Made by a program: the position numbers and the translations under genes
The notes under the pieces: generated by a model
Seen by the model: only the letters and a program-made list of their open reading frames with translations
What the model was told of the DNA's origin: nothing
The model's database searches: none
In this document: in pieces, positions 19,484 through 31,924 of the stretch
Numbering within the stretch: the first letter of the stretch is position 1
Layout: every line of letters starts with the position of its first letter
From: Gambelia wislizenii
Lineage: Eukaryota; Chordata; Lepidosauria; Squamata; Crotaphytidae
Reading direction: 5' to 3'
DNA: 64,000 bases
Assembly: GCA_030847615.1 (NCBI GenBank)
Contig: JAUMIR010000001.1
Span: 181,493,001-181,557,000 of the forward strand

Positions 19484-20337
19484 TTCTTTTGCATCAAGAG
19501 TGCATAAATCACACGACTACTGGCATCTTCGGAAGATGCAGCCAGATGCATCCACTTTTGGTTTTCCTTAGTTCACACAGGCAAAGGTGGGGGGGGGGTC
19601 ACCTCCAGATTATTAAAGCCAGGCAGGAGGCGGGGAGGGAGCAAGGAGGGGGTCATGGAGACCATAAATAATGAGAGGAAAGAAAAGGACAAACAAACAA
19701 GACATCGAAAGAGCGATCTGTCAAACCCCCCATGTTCCCCAGCCCCAAAAGACTTCTATAAAGAAAGGAGTGAATGAAAGCACGAAGAAGCAAAAGCATG
19801 GTGGAGCGATCTCCTTCCCTTCCCTTCACGCATGCACACACAAACACACACCACAGAAGCCAGGGGCTTGCCTCATTTCTGATTGTTTTCCCTGCCTCCG
19901 AAGCCTTGAATAAAGGCAAGTGAATGGAAGGACAAACGAACAAAAGGAGGAACATGCGATCAGCTGTTTCCCTGCATACACGAATGTACACACACACACT
20001 CACACCAGTGAAGCAGGGGCTCGTCCCGATCATCTTCCCAAGTCCCAAAGCCTTGCTTTGAAACAGACAGGAAGGGCTCAGAGCAGATTTTCCAAAGTGG
20101 GCTGCAAGCAGAAGAAGGGTGAATTTCTTCTCTTGAACCCCTCAGTCTATTCAGATAAAGCACAATGGTCGCTCCAACCAATCAGGATTCAGCTCTGCTC
20201 ACAGTAATTCGAAAAGATAGATGCCAGTTTACACGATGGTTAGTTCCCATGACCAATTATGCACATTTTCGTGAACTTAATCAAAAAAGTCTGGAAAACT
20301 AGTGAAAGCTGATACTGCACAACTTATGGTTTTTTTG
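19484..20337 (-). mobile_element. Internally expanded non-autonomous DNA element, copy 1 (partner 25240-26062)
   Basis: Read on the minus strand it begins GTGCAAAAAAACCATAAG, CAGTATCAGCTTTCACTAG, CTTTTTTGATTAAG, CACGAAAATGTGC. This matches the plus strand at 25247-25330 (GGCAAAAACCCCATAAG, CAGTATCAGCTTTCGCTA, CTTTTTTGATAAAG, GCGAAAATGCAC). At the far end, CCACCTTTGCCTGTGTGAACTA is shared as well, and both end in TGCACT(A/C).TGCA-like sequence. It is about 850 bp and non-coding. The class is unknown; hAT is a guess from the ends. Confidence 0.6.
19674..20070 (+). repeat. About 150-bp tandem repeat inside the DNA element, 2.5-3 copies
   Basis: Blocks starting near 19771 and 19921 each run TGAATG(A/G)AAG, ...CAAACGAACAAAA-type A-rich sequence, GCGATC, CCCTTCACGCATGCACACACA-like CA sequence, GAAGC.AGGGGCT(T/C)G, TTCCC and CC(G/A)AAGCCTTG. 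The period is 150 bp. An incomplete copy with GCGATCTGTC lies at 19674-19770. Confidence 0.75.
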
Positions 20338-20339
20338 CA

Positions 20340-21819
20340 CCCCCTCCTTCTGAAAAGGGTGCTGTTGTTTCGAAATGCGTGGGAAGTATCAGGCTTCTTG
20401 TCACATTCTTTGAGGATTTATTTTGCCATGTAAACGGCCACCAGGTATTTTCTTATAAGACTGTATTGGGCCCTACACCAGCTTATCCCCATCTGAGCCC
20501 CATTTCTGCTCCAGGGGTGATAAGGACTGCCTGGGGCAGAATCGGGTAAATGGACTGCAGGGCTCTCAGTTGAGGGCAAGCCAGGGTAAATTATCCATGT
20601 ACATAAGGCCTAGGTCAGCTTTCACCTTCCCTGACATTTCAGAGACAATACCTAAGATCAAGAGATCTGTCCTGTGATGTCAGAGGGGTGAGACAGGCAG
20701 GTGTTGGAGAGGGGACAGAACTCCTTCTGGATTTTGGAAATGGGCATGAAAAACATCTGGGTAAAATCAGATAATATAGCAACTCAAAATCATGGTGCTG
20801 GCACTCCATTTTATACTGTGCTCCAAATGGCATAATGGGCCCAAGTTTAGCTGTATTACTCCTAGGGATGTAATTCTTCAGTGCATTTCTTCTCAAAGGT
20901 AGAAATGAGTAATTTCATCAATTTTCTTCCTGCTGGGAGAAAGTTTTCAAAAACCATGCAGTTTTTGAAGGCTATTCACAATATGGAATTTATTCTGCAC
21001 AAAATTCCCATGGTCACACAGGAAATATCATTTTCTGCACTGAAAATATTTCAACACAGAAATAACAATTCCTATGCTGGTTCAAAGATTTTACCTTGAC
21101 ATTATTCTCCATACCCCAGTCTTCCCCTCCCTCATTATACCTCTGTTTTTTAAAAAAGTGATTGTTAGCCCAAAGAATCCTAGAATGTTTTGCTGCTATC
21201 ACATAAGTATTGCTGTGTAACATTATCTCTGTGTAATTTCATCTCAAGTGTCACCACCTATCAAGTGTTACTGATCAGAGTTTGGGGTCATCAATGGTTT
21301 GGATTCTCTTGTTGCTTTTGTTAAATTTCTGCCTACACTGGACTCAATTCTGTACCACTGCACAAAGATCACAACTCCCACCCCCCCAAAACCCCCATAT
21401 TTCCTCAGCTGAATCTCCACCAAAATAGCCATTTACTGACTGGTGCAGAGTGGTCAGAGTGTCAGAGAATCATCTAGTTGTTTTCCTACAGCTAGACACA
21501 TGGCAAGAACGTCATTCACAGGGAATTCTGAAGGATCCCTGATTGACCCTAGCGGATGCCTGCCACTGTGCCTCCAGCTATAGGGAAATAGCTGGCCACT
21601 TCTCTGTTGCTTGGCTGGCTCTGTACTGGCCAGGAAAGGGCAGTGTTGCGGAAGGACGCCACAGAGAAAAAGTGGGGTTTGGAGGTGTTGGATAGGAGGT
21701 TTTGGAGGAAGCATTACACTGTACAGCATGTTTCCCAATCTAAGATGTCAGCCATTATTGTTAAAATGCAATTCAACTATCCATAGATTTGACACAATTT
21801 TAAATAAATACACATGAAA

Positions 21820-21820
<1 letters not shown>
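20340..21820. other. Unassigned sequence
   Basis: No recognised element. Open frames are short and of low complexity. Confidence 0.4.

Positions 21821-21821
<1 letters not shown>

Positions 21822-21867
<46 letters not shown>
21822..21867. repeat. (TA)n microsatellite
   Basis: An uninterrupted TA run of 46 bases. Confidence 0.97.
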
Positions 21868-21870
<3 letters not shown>

Positions 21871-23170
21871 CAAAACCTGAAAAGTGCTAGCTCTCAATTC
21901 CCAAAAACCTATTGGAGTAGGAAAAAAATGCACTTGCCAATAGAATGGGAGCAAGGAGGGGGCCATCCTAGCAATGCTAGGGAAGATGTTCTAAACCCTG
22001 AGAGCAGCCACTGAGAAAGTATTTCCCCACATCCCCACGAAACATGCCTGGGAAAGTGGTGGCACCAACAGAAGGGTCTCATTTTCTCAAAATATGGTCC
22101 TTTAGATGGCCTGGACTCAAAATGTATATTCCATGGCTCTACATCTTACCCCATGAAATTCTCATGATTCAGTGCAGTGGACATGATATAGATCTAAAAC
22201 CAATTGACTGCCAGAAGAGTGGAAATCTCAGCTAGTGCAGTTGCAACTAAATTAGACTTGTGAAAGGGGTTATGCAAAACAGTTTTGCAAAGTTTGCACG
22301 AGTGGTCACACAAGAGGTTGTTCAATTAGTTAAAAAGCCCCTTGCACAACCATATTTCATAAACTGTGTAACCACCTGCACAATAAAAACTGCATTGGAT
22401 TCCACCTTTTTGTTATTGCTGAAAATGAAAATGTACTAGCAGAGCAGGCTTCAACAATAAGAACAACAGCAGATCACCCATTTCTATCCCTGGCCTGCTG
22501 CCATGGTCCCGGTGTGTCAGGGTTTTGATTCCAAGTTGCATCTGAGTAGTCCTGCCCATCAAAATGCAGGGGTAGCCTCCACTCCTTTTATGAGATGGTC
22601 ATCTTTCCCAAGAGTTTCTTTCCTTGTATTTCTTGCAGAAGCATCTGATGGTTTGTTATTTCTGTTGCCTTGGTGATCATCTGTTGACAGCTTATTCCAC
22701 TGCTTTGACCTGATATATTTTCTGGCTCTCCTTCTTGGAAGACACTTATTTGTCTTGTTTTGAGTGTAGTAAATATTGGTCTCCATCTAGTTGAAAGCCT
22801 CTGAAACCTTTTCCACCCAGCAGACATTCTCTTCTGTTCAGCAGTTAAACCACAGTGGGCTGTGATGCTGCTTTTAAAAAGATCACAGTCCCCATACTCA
22901 CAATCAGCCACATCTCTGTGGACCTCTTCCAATCCCGCCCTTTTCATCTTTATTACTGGAGACGTGAAAAAAACTTTGATCCTGTTCTGACTGCATGGGA
23001 TGGTGAGCCACAACAAGCAGACCTAAGAGTGTGATATCTAATTCCTACTCTTAAGCCAGTAAAAAGAAAGCCTAAAATCTACCTGGATATACATTTTTGT
23101 TTCCAATTTAAAATACCAAGATTTGTCTTTTTCTGTTACTCTCACATTGGAATTTCTCATAACTAGCTAT
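21868..23170. other. Unassigned sequence with a 142-codon minus-strand open frame
   Basis: The longest frame (22588-23016, minus strand) translates to a mixed-composition peptide including EEVHRDVADCEYGDCDLF and AGWKRFQRLSTRWRPIFTTL. I do not recognise a domain, there is no neighbouring exon structure and no poly-A, so I do not call a gene. It might be a fragment of an unrecognised transposon ORF. Confidence 0.3.
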
Positions 23171-23222
23171 TCCCGGTGTAGCATACGCCATTCCCCCCAT
23201 ACACACATACCCATGGTGTGTG

Positions 23223-23224
<2 letters not shown>

Positions 23225-23254
<30 letters not shown>
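23225..23254. repeat. (CA)n microsatellite
   Basis: A pure CA run immediately preceding the C-rich minisatellite. Confidence 0.95.
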
Positions 23255-23256
<2 letters not shown>

Positions 23257-23960
23257 CCCCTGCGCCACCACACCACTCTCCCCAAGGTCCCCACTGCCCT
23301 CCCTACCATCACGCCACCCCCTGCAGCACCTCGGTCCTCAGCGCCCTCCCCACCCACCCCTGTTGTGCTCCTCGGTACCCTCCTCACCTCACCCCTGCCA
23401 CGCTCCTTGCCACTCTCCCCCTCCACGTGCTCCTCTCCATCCTCCCCACCCCTGCCACCCTCAGTGCCCTCCCCCTGCTGTACACTCCTTGCCACCCTCC
23501 CCACCCCCATCGCGCTCTTCACCACCCTCCCCACCCACACCCGCCATGCTCTTCGCCACCCTCCTCACCTTCCACCACACTCCCAGCGCCCTCCCCATGC
23601 TGCGTGCTCCTCACCACCCTCGCCACCCCCCTCGCACTCCTCAGTGCCCTCCCCACCCACACCGGCCACCCTCCTCGCCAACCTTCTCATCCCCTGCCAC
23701 ACTCCTCAGTGCCCTCCCCCTGCTGCACACTCCTTGCCACCCTCCCCACCCACACCTGCCTCACTCCTTGCCACTCTCCTTACCCTGTGCTGCACGTTCT
23801 TTGCCACCCTCCCCACTCCCCTCCAAACCCCTCACTGCCCTCCCCACCCACACCCACTGTGCTCCTTGCCCTCCTCCCACCTCACAGCCCTCACCTTGCT
23901 GCCCCTCAGTGCCACCACCCCCACGGACACACACCATGCATTCCCCCCAATACTACTCAC
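23255..23960. repeat. C-rich degenerate minisatellite
   Basis: About 700 bp on the plus strand is almost free of long purine runs. It is built of CCTCCCCACCCACACC, GCCA(C/T)GCTCCTCGCCACCC and TCAGTGCCCTCCCC(C/A) variants. The spacing of the repeated GCCCTCCCC and TCCTTGCCACCCTCC words is irregular, mostly about 30-65 bp, with larger similar blocks (for example CTGCTG(T/C)ACACTCCTTGCCA at about 23475 and 23720). The three overlapping Pro/His/Ser-rich open frames are artefacts of the C-rich strand. Confidence 0.8.
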
Positions 23961-24009
23961 ACCTCCTCCATGTTTAAACTCCATCTTAAAAGTCCTCATG
24001 TTCCCACCC

Positions 24010-24084
24010 CCAGTGTGCTGATTGGCTGCCCAACCAAGCTTTGATTGGTTAGTTAGTTTCCTAAGCAGCCAATCAGCACACTGG
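24010..24084. repeat. Perfect 20-bp inverted repeat next to the C-rich minisatellite
   Basis: CCAGTGTGCTGATTGGCTGC (24010-24029) and its exact inverse (24065-24084) enclose 35 bases. It contains ATTGG/CCAAT pairs. It may be a small fold-back element or the terminal hairpin of the element that carries the minisatellite. Confidence 0.85.
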
Positions 24085-24089
24085 AAATG

Positions 24090-25230
24090 GCAACATACCA
24101 AGAGAATTATTTCTCATAATAATACTCTTCAAAAACTTCTGCCTTGATGTCTACCAGCCAATTTATTCAACAGCTTTCTCTACTGATGGATACCCATTTT
24201 AATACAGTTCCGCAGCACTCCAGAGATGACTTGGCTACCATTACACACACAATCTCCTGACAGACCATAGTCTACTCAGCTTCTTGGTAAGCTTTTGTCT
24301 CCTTCTGACAAGAATAAATAAATAAATAGAGGGTTTTTTTTAAAAAAAAGAAGAAAAAATACTTATGAATTGCTTGACCAAATCTGAGAAGATAGATAAT
24401 TTAATAAAAACTTGTGAATATCCAAATAACCCAAGGGAAGATTAGCAACTACATGGTCTTGCAATGTAGCCTTGCAATGAAATGTTCCCGAGAAATTTCC
24501 TATTAGAACAATGCAGAACAAACATCTGTCTTTATTTGGGGAGGGTTGGCAGGAGAGACAGGGTACAGTAACAATTGCACACAGAGGTAAAACATGTCTA
24601 ATTTAGCTGGTTGTAAATTACCTACTTGAGTCTTTTAAAGATTATGTAAACTTCCTTGTGGACCAGATAGTCTCAGGGACAGCACATTGAGGCTCTTGAT
24701 TTGGGTGGTTCAAAGAAACAGACTAGAGAAAAATCTCTCATTTTTATAAAAATATGAGTCCAATGGAACTGACTTCTTAATGGACACAGACCATTGTTTT
24801 GTTAAAACTGTGATTACATACTTTAAAAAGAATCATTGGATTAACTGGCCAATCAGAAAATAATCCAAAGGCTAGGTTCTACTGCGCCATAACTCTGTCC
24901 TCATCTTACAGAATATCTAATCAGATCCAACTTGATAAAGCTTTGTATATTTTTTTTAAAAGAAGAGTTTAAGTTCTGGACGTTCATTCAGAAACAAAAC
25001 TCAAGATACATGCTTGTTTAGGCTTCATGAAAGAGAAGAGGAATTCCAGACACTTTAGATGACACTGTTGAATGACATCAGAATGGTGGATTCCATTGCA
25101 AATATAGACTAGCATCCTGTAATACAGTTATAGATTCATAACCTAGGGATCATTTTTACAGCAAAATAAATCCTCTAAGGATTCACAAAGAGTCCTAATA
25201 GTTCCCACATCTTTTGGATCAAAGTTGCCA
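24090..25230. other. Unassigned AT-rich sequence
   Basis: No feature beyond a short (AATA)n run near 24310 and A-rich tracts near 24340. Confidence 0.4.
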
Positions 25231-25239
25231 TATCCAGAA

Positions 25240-26062
25240 GGAGGGGGGCAAAAACCCCATAAGTCACTCAGTATCAGCTTTCGCTATTTTCTCCAACTTT
25301 TTTGATAAAGTTTGCGAAAATGCACACAAACGGTTGTGTGAACTACCATTTTGCAAAAGGCTGTGGGAGCTACCACCAATCTTCCTGAAACAGCTACAGC
25401 AGAGCTGAGCCTTGATTAGTTGGACCACCTGCAGAGAGGGCAGACTTGCAAGAGATGCGAGGAACCTCAAATGAATAGATCCAGTCAGCTGTCTGCCTCC
25501 CGACTTGCTTGGCTGCTGCAGCTGAGGAATCCCCACTTAGCCATAATTACTGTTCCTTTCTCTGTGTGTGTGTGTGTGTGTGTGAAAGAGAGAGAGAGAG
25601 AGAGAGAGAGAATAGTGATCTGCTCCACCAGTGCATTCATGTTTCTGTGTGTGTGAGAAAGAGAGGGGGAGAGAGAGAGAGAGAGAGAGAAAGTAGCAGT
25701 CTGCTCTGCTGGCCAAGTGGGTGAGGGGAAGGGGGGCTTGAGGGAAGCAGGGCAAAAGGTGATCATGTGACTCCATTGCTTCTGGTGGTTGAGTGATCAT
25801 CCCCCCCAAGACCATCCTCCACCTGGGAATCTAGCCTGATTTCCTTGCCTCTTTTTGTTATTATTCCTCCCCTCCCCCCGTGGTCTCCTTTTTTGGTTGT
25901 TTGCACATCTCTCCCTCCCTGCCAGCGATCGGGTGCTCCAGTGGTCCGATCCCCACCTTTGCCTGTGTGAACTATAAAGCAGAAACTTGCCCAATCAACT
26001 AGTTTCACACTAAATCATGTAAAGGATGCAGCACTGGTGTGAAAATGCACTAATGCACAAAC
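25240..26062 (+). mobile_element. Internally expanded non-autonomous DNA element, copy 2 (partner 19484-20337)
   Basis: It shares both outer parts with copy 1 in the opposite orientation (see there). Its interior differs: it carries two (TG)n-(GA)n microsatellite blocks within an approximately 81-bp tandem duplication, where copy 1 has 150-bp repeats. Non-coding. Confidence 0.6.
25562..25710 (+). repeat. Duplicated (TG)n(GA)n microsatellite block, period about 81 bp
   Basis: TG and GA runs at 25563-25611 are followed by ATAGTGATCTGCTCCACCAG. A second set at 25644-25692 is followed by AAGTAGCAGTCTGCTCTGCTGG. The whole block seems duplicated in tandem. Confidence 0.8.
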
Positions 26063-26064
26063 AA

Positions 26065-28055
26065 TCACAATAAAAACTGCCATGTAACTGAGCCCCTAGA
26101 GCTGTAAATACGTAACTCCTCCATATTCAGGTATGGCATATATTCACAATCATGACTCTATTGTGTTGATCAGAAATGCCCCCTGGAACTGACTTTAAAC
26201 TCCACTCTGAGTGACAAAAGTATTCAGCAAGGCTGAATAAAGTGCTTAAGGATGAAACAGCCAGACTTCTCCCACCCCCAAGCCATGGTCTTGCTTCTCT
26301 TCATTGAACATGGCTGATGGGTGGGAGGGGGCCAGCTGCATCATCCTGAAACACTCCATTCAGCTGCACCACAGATCTTAATTGCTCAGAGTGGTTCCCT
26401 GGGGGTTAAGGATGATTTTAGGGGTTGATTCTGGTCATTCACAACGTACTTCTGACTCAGGATCTCAGCCACTGTAACATTGTTTTTCAGAGAAGGACTT
26501 TACTGAAGAGTCAGTAAGTATTATTGCAAATAATAAACAGTGGCTGAATGGTGTATAAGAATGATACCATACAGTGCCCATAGTGAGAGAGAGAAAGAAA
26601 GAAAGATAAGGCCACAGTTATAGGTCCACTGAAAGAAATAAGGTGATACTCCATGTCATCTCTCCTCACTTTTAACACTCACAACATCATTGCAGAGTGC
26701 ACCCTTCTGAATTTATCTTAGGAAACAAATCTAGCATATCCTGATACATCATATATTTCAGCAATATCATATATTTCTACAGGGACATCATGATCTTTTC
26801 TATAATTCTGGGGATATTTTGTGTTCCTAAGATTTAAGGTTCAGATATCCTCTACCTATCTGTTCCAAAGTATTCCACTTAATGTTATATTCATCATTTC
26901 AACTCTGAAATACTGGAATAGTATTAATGGGCTACTAATTACTTTTACCAGACAGTGTCAGCATGCCTAGGGTTTTTTTTTTTGTGGGGGGGGCGGTGGT
27001 GGTGATCATTAAATGGAACGTTAAACACTTCAGCAGTAATAATGTCTGTTAAGCAGATCTCAACTGCTCAGGCTGTGTGACCCATATATTCCTGTCATTA
27101 TATTTAGTTAAATTAATCCACTGGGGAAACTGAGAGGCTTTGTCAACAGTGATAAAACCCAAATATTTAGCAAACGTTCTTTGTCACCAAAATGTACAGG
27201 CAATGCTTTGATATGCAATTGAAAACAAAATGGTAAGGGCAATTGTTGACCCATGGCGTCCAATGAGAGAGTTTCCTGTCTGAAGCTGCCTTAATCTTTG
27301 TCTCACCAGTGAGAGCTTTTGCTGTATCTACCACTTAGGGCAGCTAATATCTGGAACTGAAGACTAGCATTATCTTTCTTCTCTTTCATCCCTTTAAAAG
27401 GGCTATACCATTCCCTAGGTGAGAGGGTGTCTCACCCTATCCTTATCAAGAAATTATGAATTAATTGCTTTGATGCTTTTTAAATGCAGTATTTTGTTCA
27501 AATTGTCTGTTAGAGTCATGGTGAAGTTCCATCTGGAGGTTTTACCATTACATATTGAAGAGCCTCAAAAATCTTTTTCTAAAAATCAGGGCAGTGCAAA
27601 CTCAGGGGGAGGAATGAACATTTTGGTAAGGAGTTTACTAGGAATCACTGCCTTAAAAAGCCTTCATTTTTTAAAAAGAAAGAAATCCAAAGACACTACT
27701 CCAAAATGTCTGATAGACCAGCTTTAGTTCTGCTGCTCATTTTGAAACTCTGCTCAGAATGCATGTGGGAATGATGCTTCATCCTCATGAGGCAACAAGC
27801 CCTCATCTATCTCATTCATTATAATAAAAAAATCAGACAACCATCCTCATACCCAAGGGTTTCAAAACCTCACCAGCACATTTTCAGAAGAAGGAAGGTA
27901 TGTCGGAGGAGTTGTGCACATCCTTGGTATCTGTCATTCAGTTGTGACTTATAGGGAGTAGAGCTGAGCTCAGATTTCTCAAAGACATTTTTTTCTGAGA
28001 AAATTTCTGAGATATTTCTTTTTCTTTTTTCTCTCTAACAAGTGGGAAAAAAGAC
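26065..28055. other. Unassigned sequence
   Basis: No recognised element. Small simple repeats occur near 26585 (GAAA) and 26970-27000 (T and G runs). The 102-codon frame at 27419 has no recognisable domain. Confidence 0.4.
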
Positions 28056-28060
28056 TGTTG

Positions 28061-28061
28061 A

Positions 28062-28105
<44 letters not shown>
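28061..28105 (+). repeat. (GAAA)n microsatellite
   Basis: About eleven AAAG units, nearly uninterrupted. Confidence 0.97.
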
Positions 28106-28109
<4 letters not shown>

Positions 28110-29265
28110 GTTTCCACACCTTTTCCACCATTTTCCCTCCAGGACATTCTCTGTCCTGACTCCCCCACCCCCCGTTTGCTGTATAGATTGCAATGAGTCC
28201 AGCTGAGAGAATGAAGATGCAGGAAGTGTTAAAATCATTCAATTGAACCCAGTGAGTATTGCACGTCAGCATATTCACTTTGTGATTGGCTCCATTTATC
28301 ACCTTGTAAAGGGCCAGACCTTCCAATTTGTAGTGTGAGACAACTCCACAGACATTAGAACACAAGTGGTAGCAAATTGTGCATGACCAGCCCTGCTGCT
28401 GAGAGGGTCCTTTTTGCCACTGTAGAGGCACAGGCACAAACAGTCTGCCAGGGCCCACTGCCCACAAAGCCTGGCTCTGAGAAGGGATCCTTCAGAGCCA
28501 TGTGGTGGTAGTGGTGGTAGGGCAACAGTGGCCGCAGGAGACACTGGGAGACCTTAGACCACAACTGGTTTTCCACTATTTTTGGTTGTTCTGGATGGAC
28601 AACACATTATCAATTATTTTCTAAAGAGATTGCTTTACCCAAGAGCTTTCCTATAGAAGGAAAATGGACCTTGTGCAAACCTCTTTCTAAAAATGGCTTG
28701 AAAGCTGCAGCCTTAAGAAATATTAATATTGTCATAAGATTTCTATAATTTATTCTGAAGTTGCCTAAGATTTGTATATTGACTATGTGATGATCTATGT
28801 GATTTCCTTTACAATGCCAGACCTAACTTCCATTTGTCATCAGTAAATTTAATTGAAAAATATAGTGTGGCATGGTAATGATAAAATATTCTACAAAGAT
28901 GTACTGCTTACATTTTTATTAAATATTTTATCTTTAATAAATAAAGAAATTCAATGCATATATTAGAATTTATGGATGGTTTTGTTCTTATATGAATGTA
29001 TTGAAATTGCTGTAAAATACAAAACATTAAAGAAATCTATATGATCACGTGTGCAGATGTGCTGTTAATTCATTAGTAATGATTATGTAGGTTGCTCTAA
29101 AACTGCCAAACAGTGCCCTGGTAAGTCACCAATTTATGTCAAAGGGGGTTGTACTGATGTGGCATTTGGTGGCTTATATACTTTAAGCACAAGCTTGAGT
29201 AAGATGATTATGTTACACATGCACAATTTCCGTTGAAATTGATCAGGTTTAAATTAACCATTAAC
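28106..29265. other. Unassigned sequence
   Basis: The minus-strand frames around 28300-28570 are Cys/His/Leu-rich but have no recognised domain. The rest is AT-rich and non-coding. Confidence 0.35.
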
Positions 29266-29268
29266 AGG

Positions 29269-29351
29269 TCAATCCTATACATGTCTACGCAGAAATAAAT
29301 CCTACTGAAGTTAATGGAACTTACTTCCTGATAATTGTGTATAGGACTGTA
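29269..29351. mobile_element. Small fold-back repeat with CAATCCTATAC ends
   Basis: The left end CAATCCTATACATGTCTACG and right end GTGTATAGGACTG are inverse copies, and CTACTGAAGTTAATGGAACTTACTTCC forms the interior. This is a common squamate repeat type (from memory). Weaker related pieces lie near 5780, 18340, 30610, 51060 and 55180. Confidence 0.6.
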
Positions 29352-30755
29352 GGCATAGTCCCTGTCTACACTGGCCAAAATACTCTGCCTTCTGGCTGGA
29401 ATATTCTGGCTGTGGAGCTGACCCATTCCCTCCCCCCATTACCAACATGAAACAGGCAGAAGTCTGCACGCATACGCCGGCCAGTATCAGCGGGCACCTC
29501 CCCCACTGTCATTCACATGTGTGTGGATGCACACACGTGTATGTGCACACACATACTACTGGGTCACAAAATGTGTTGGAAGGTTGCTTTATTACCATGA
29601 GTGACTGAGGTGGTCATCCCTTGGGCATGCAGAATTAATTGGAAATGTCTTTTCATCTTGGATATTGCTAGTTATTGAAAAGAAATGTGTCCTATTTCTA
29701 AATCACAAGCGAGTTATTCATGGTTCTGTGGATGCTGGATTGCAATTCACACTGTTGCTGACTATGCTATGGCTATGCTAATTAGAGCTGATGGATGTTG
29801 CAGTACAACACATCCTGGACTAATGCAAGCCCTCTTCTAATTGTATCATTCACTCTTATGTTTTCTCAATTAAATATATAGAAATGCATTTTGAAGGTGG
29901 GGGTTGGTTAATTGTAATTCTACCAAACTTCTTTGTAGTGTTCCTCACTTCTCCCTGGCTCCTCAGGACTTGTTTTTTTCCCCAAGCTGATGCCATATTA
30001 GAGAATAATATATCATCACTATAATGGCACTTTGATGATGTATTACATGAATTCATCACTAAAGCAATAGTACTTTGGTGATATATGGTCACATCAGAGA
30101 ACTTGTGCAATAATGATGCATTACTCATGGATAATGCTGACCATTGTGAATAGCTTCCAGTTTCCTCCAAGTTTTAATAAAACATTTCTCTGAAAAACTG
30201 CTGTTCTGAAAAGCTCACTCAGATTGGAAACAGGGAAAAGCATATTGGAAAGTACAAGGAGTTTTGCATAGTTCCAACATTGTCTGAAATTTACAATTTG
30301 GGATGATGTCTTATGGGCCCTTTGTTACCATGGCAGAACATTCAATTTGGAGCAATACTGCTTTGGGTTTAAAGAGGGTCCCAGAACAATTGTTTTGAAA
30401 GATAATCTATTAAAACCAGAAAAGATTGACAGTTGTGTTTGGCTGAGAGTGGCTGAGTGGTTTTATCCCTTCTCAGTAGCAGATACTGGATAAGGAGGAG
30501 GAGGAGGAGAAACAATCGGTTTTTTTGTGGAGATTTTTCTTCTTATACTGACAATGGAAATCCTCCAAGAGTGTCCTAAACTACTGAATTATACTTGTGT
30601 CCTAAGTCCAAATATCAATCCCATCTGGAGTAAACCCACTGAATGAATAGAACTTACATAAATGTTTACTTGCCAGGTTCCATGGTTCAATGGGATTACT
30701 ACTTAAGTTTAGCTCTGTGTCTGGTAAAGGGTAAATTCATCTGGATCTCCTCAGT
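29352..30755. other. Unassigned sequence
   Basis: No coding region. A (GGA)n run lies near 30495-30510, and CA/TG-rich sequence with CACACGTG-like words near 29520-29560. Confidence 0.4.
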
Positions 30756-30756
30756 C

Positions 30757-30998
30757 TTAGAGATCATTTGCACTACAAAATTATAGCACTTTGATTCCAC
30801 TTTAACTTCCACATGATTTCTTCCTGTGGAATCCTAGGGTTTGTAGTTTGGTCAGAGGCACTACAGGATACAAGAAGAGTTCACCGGCTGAGTTTCCAAA
30901 CACCCCTCCACAAATTGCAAATCTCAGGATTCCATAGGATGAAATCATGGCAGTTAATGTGGAATCATAGTGCTATAATTGTGTAGTATTAAAGGGCT
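30757..30998. mobile_element. Fold-back MITE (hAT-like by resemblance)
   Basis: CACTACAAAATTATAGCACT, GATTCCACTTTAACTTCC, ATGATTTC and TGGAATCCTAGGGTTTGTAG at the left are mirrored by AGGATTCCATAGGATGAAATC, GGCAGTTAATGTGGAATCA and AGTGCTATAATTGTGTAGT at the right. The family differs from, but resembles, the elements at 5.9 and 50.8 kb. Confidence 0.65.
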
Positions 30999-31900
30999 CC
31001 TAGTCTGACATTCTGACCATGAAACCACTCCTATGCCATACTCCTGATGCATGCCAAAGAAACACTTAAAGCATGCCAAATGGCAGAAGGTATTTAGGAA
31101 TGTCAAAAAATGGATCAAGATTGCATCCCACCCTCCAGGACTGGGCAACTTCTCTGGGTCTTATGGGCAAATTCCTTCCTCAGTCTGGAACCTTCTGGGG
31201 CCTAAACCCAGGTTCCAGTTTTATTACTGACTCCCCAGCTGCCAACCCTCCCCCCACCATATGGGGAAAACTAACCTTTTCATATCATTTTTACTGGGGG
31301 AAAAAAGAGAGTTGTGTGTGATATTAATCCCTCTAAGAAATTAATAGCACTCCTGGAAGCCTTGAAGCCTCCCAGAAATGTTATTTTCACTGGAAGCAAG
31401 ACTATTTGCAATTCCACAATGCTTCTGGGAGTCCCATTATACTGAGAGTAGAGTTTTACAATTTATTTTTTAGTGAAAATAATAACTTATGAGATTAAAT
31501 TATCCATAGCACTCAGAAATATAAAGTTGTAAAAGTATACAATAGGACAATTTAAAATTTACAAATCATTTTCAACAACTATATTAATAAAACATTTAAA
31601 AATCTGAAGCAAGTAATAAGAGTGGGAAGGTTAGCTTTTGCTGGCTCGCTGTGGCAAATTTGGTGGTGAGCTGGTGGCCCTTCATGAGACATGGGGGCTA
31701 CATGCAAACTGTGGTCTAAATCTTGCCCACCCAAATGTTGTATACACTGGAAGCACAATAGATGAACTTATTTTCTTTTTGTTGATGCTATGGTGTCAGG
31801 AAATAAAATAAATACAGCTGGTTCCATTCTTGCATAGGTTTGACTATAACTGAAATTTTCAGTTGAGTTTACTTGGCAGTCAAATGGGTTTGGTTAAAGT
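30999..31900. other. Unassigned sequence
   Basis: Nothing recognisable. 31040-31310 is somewhat GC-richer. Confidence 0.4.
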
Positions 31901-31924
31901 TCAGACCAATAAGAATCATTCTGG

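Noticed and set aside
22588..23016. 142-codon minus-strand frame as a gene
   Set aside because: No domain recognised, no splice or retrocopy context, and a frame of this length can occur by chance in 64 kb.
23123..24044. Three overlapping Pro/His/Ser-rich frames of 267-284 codons
   Set aside because: Overlapping open frames in all plus-strand phases are produced by the C-rich minisatellite and CA run; codon use and composition do not suggest coding.
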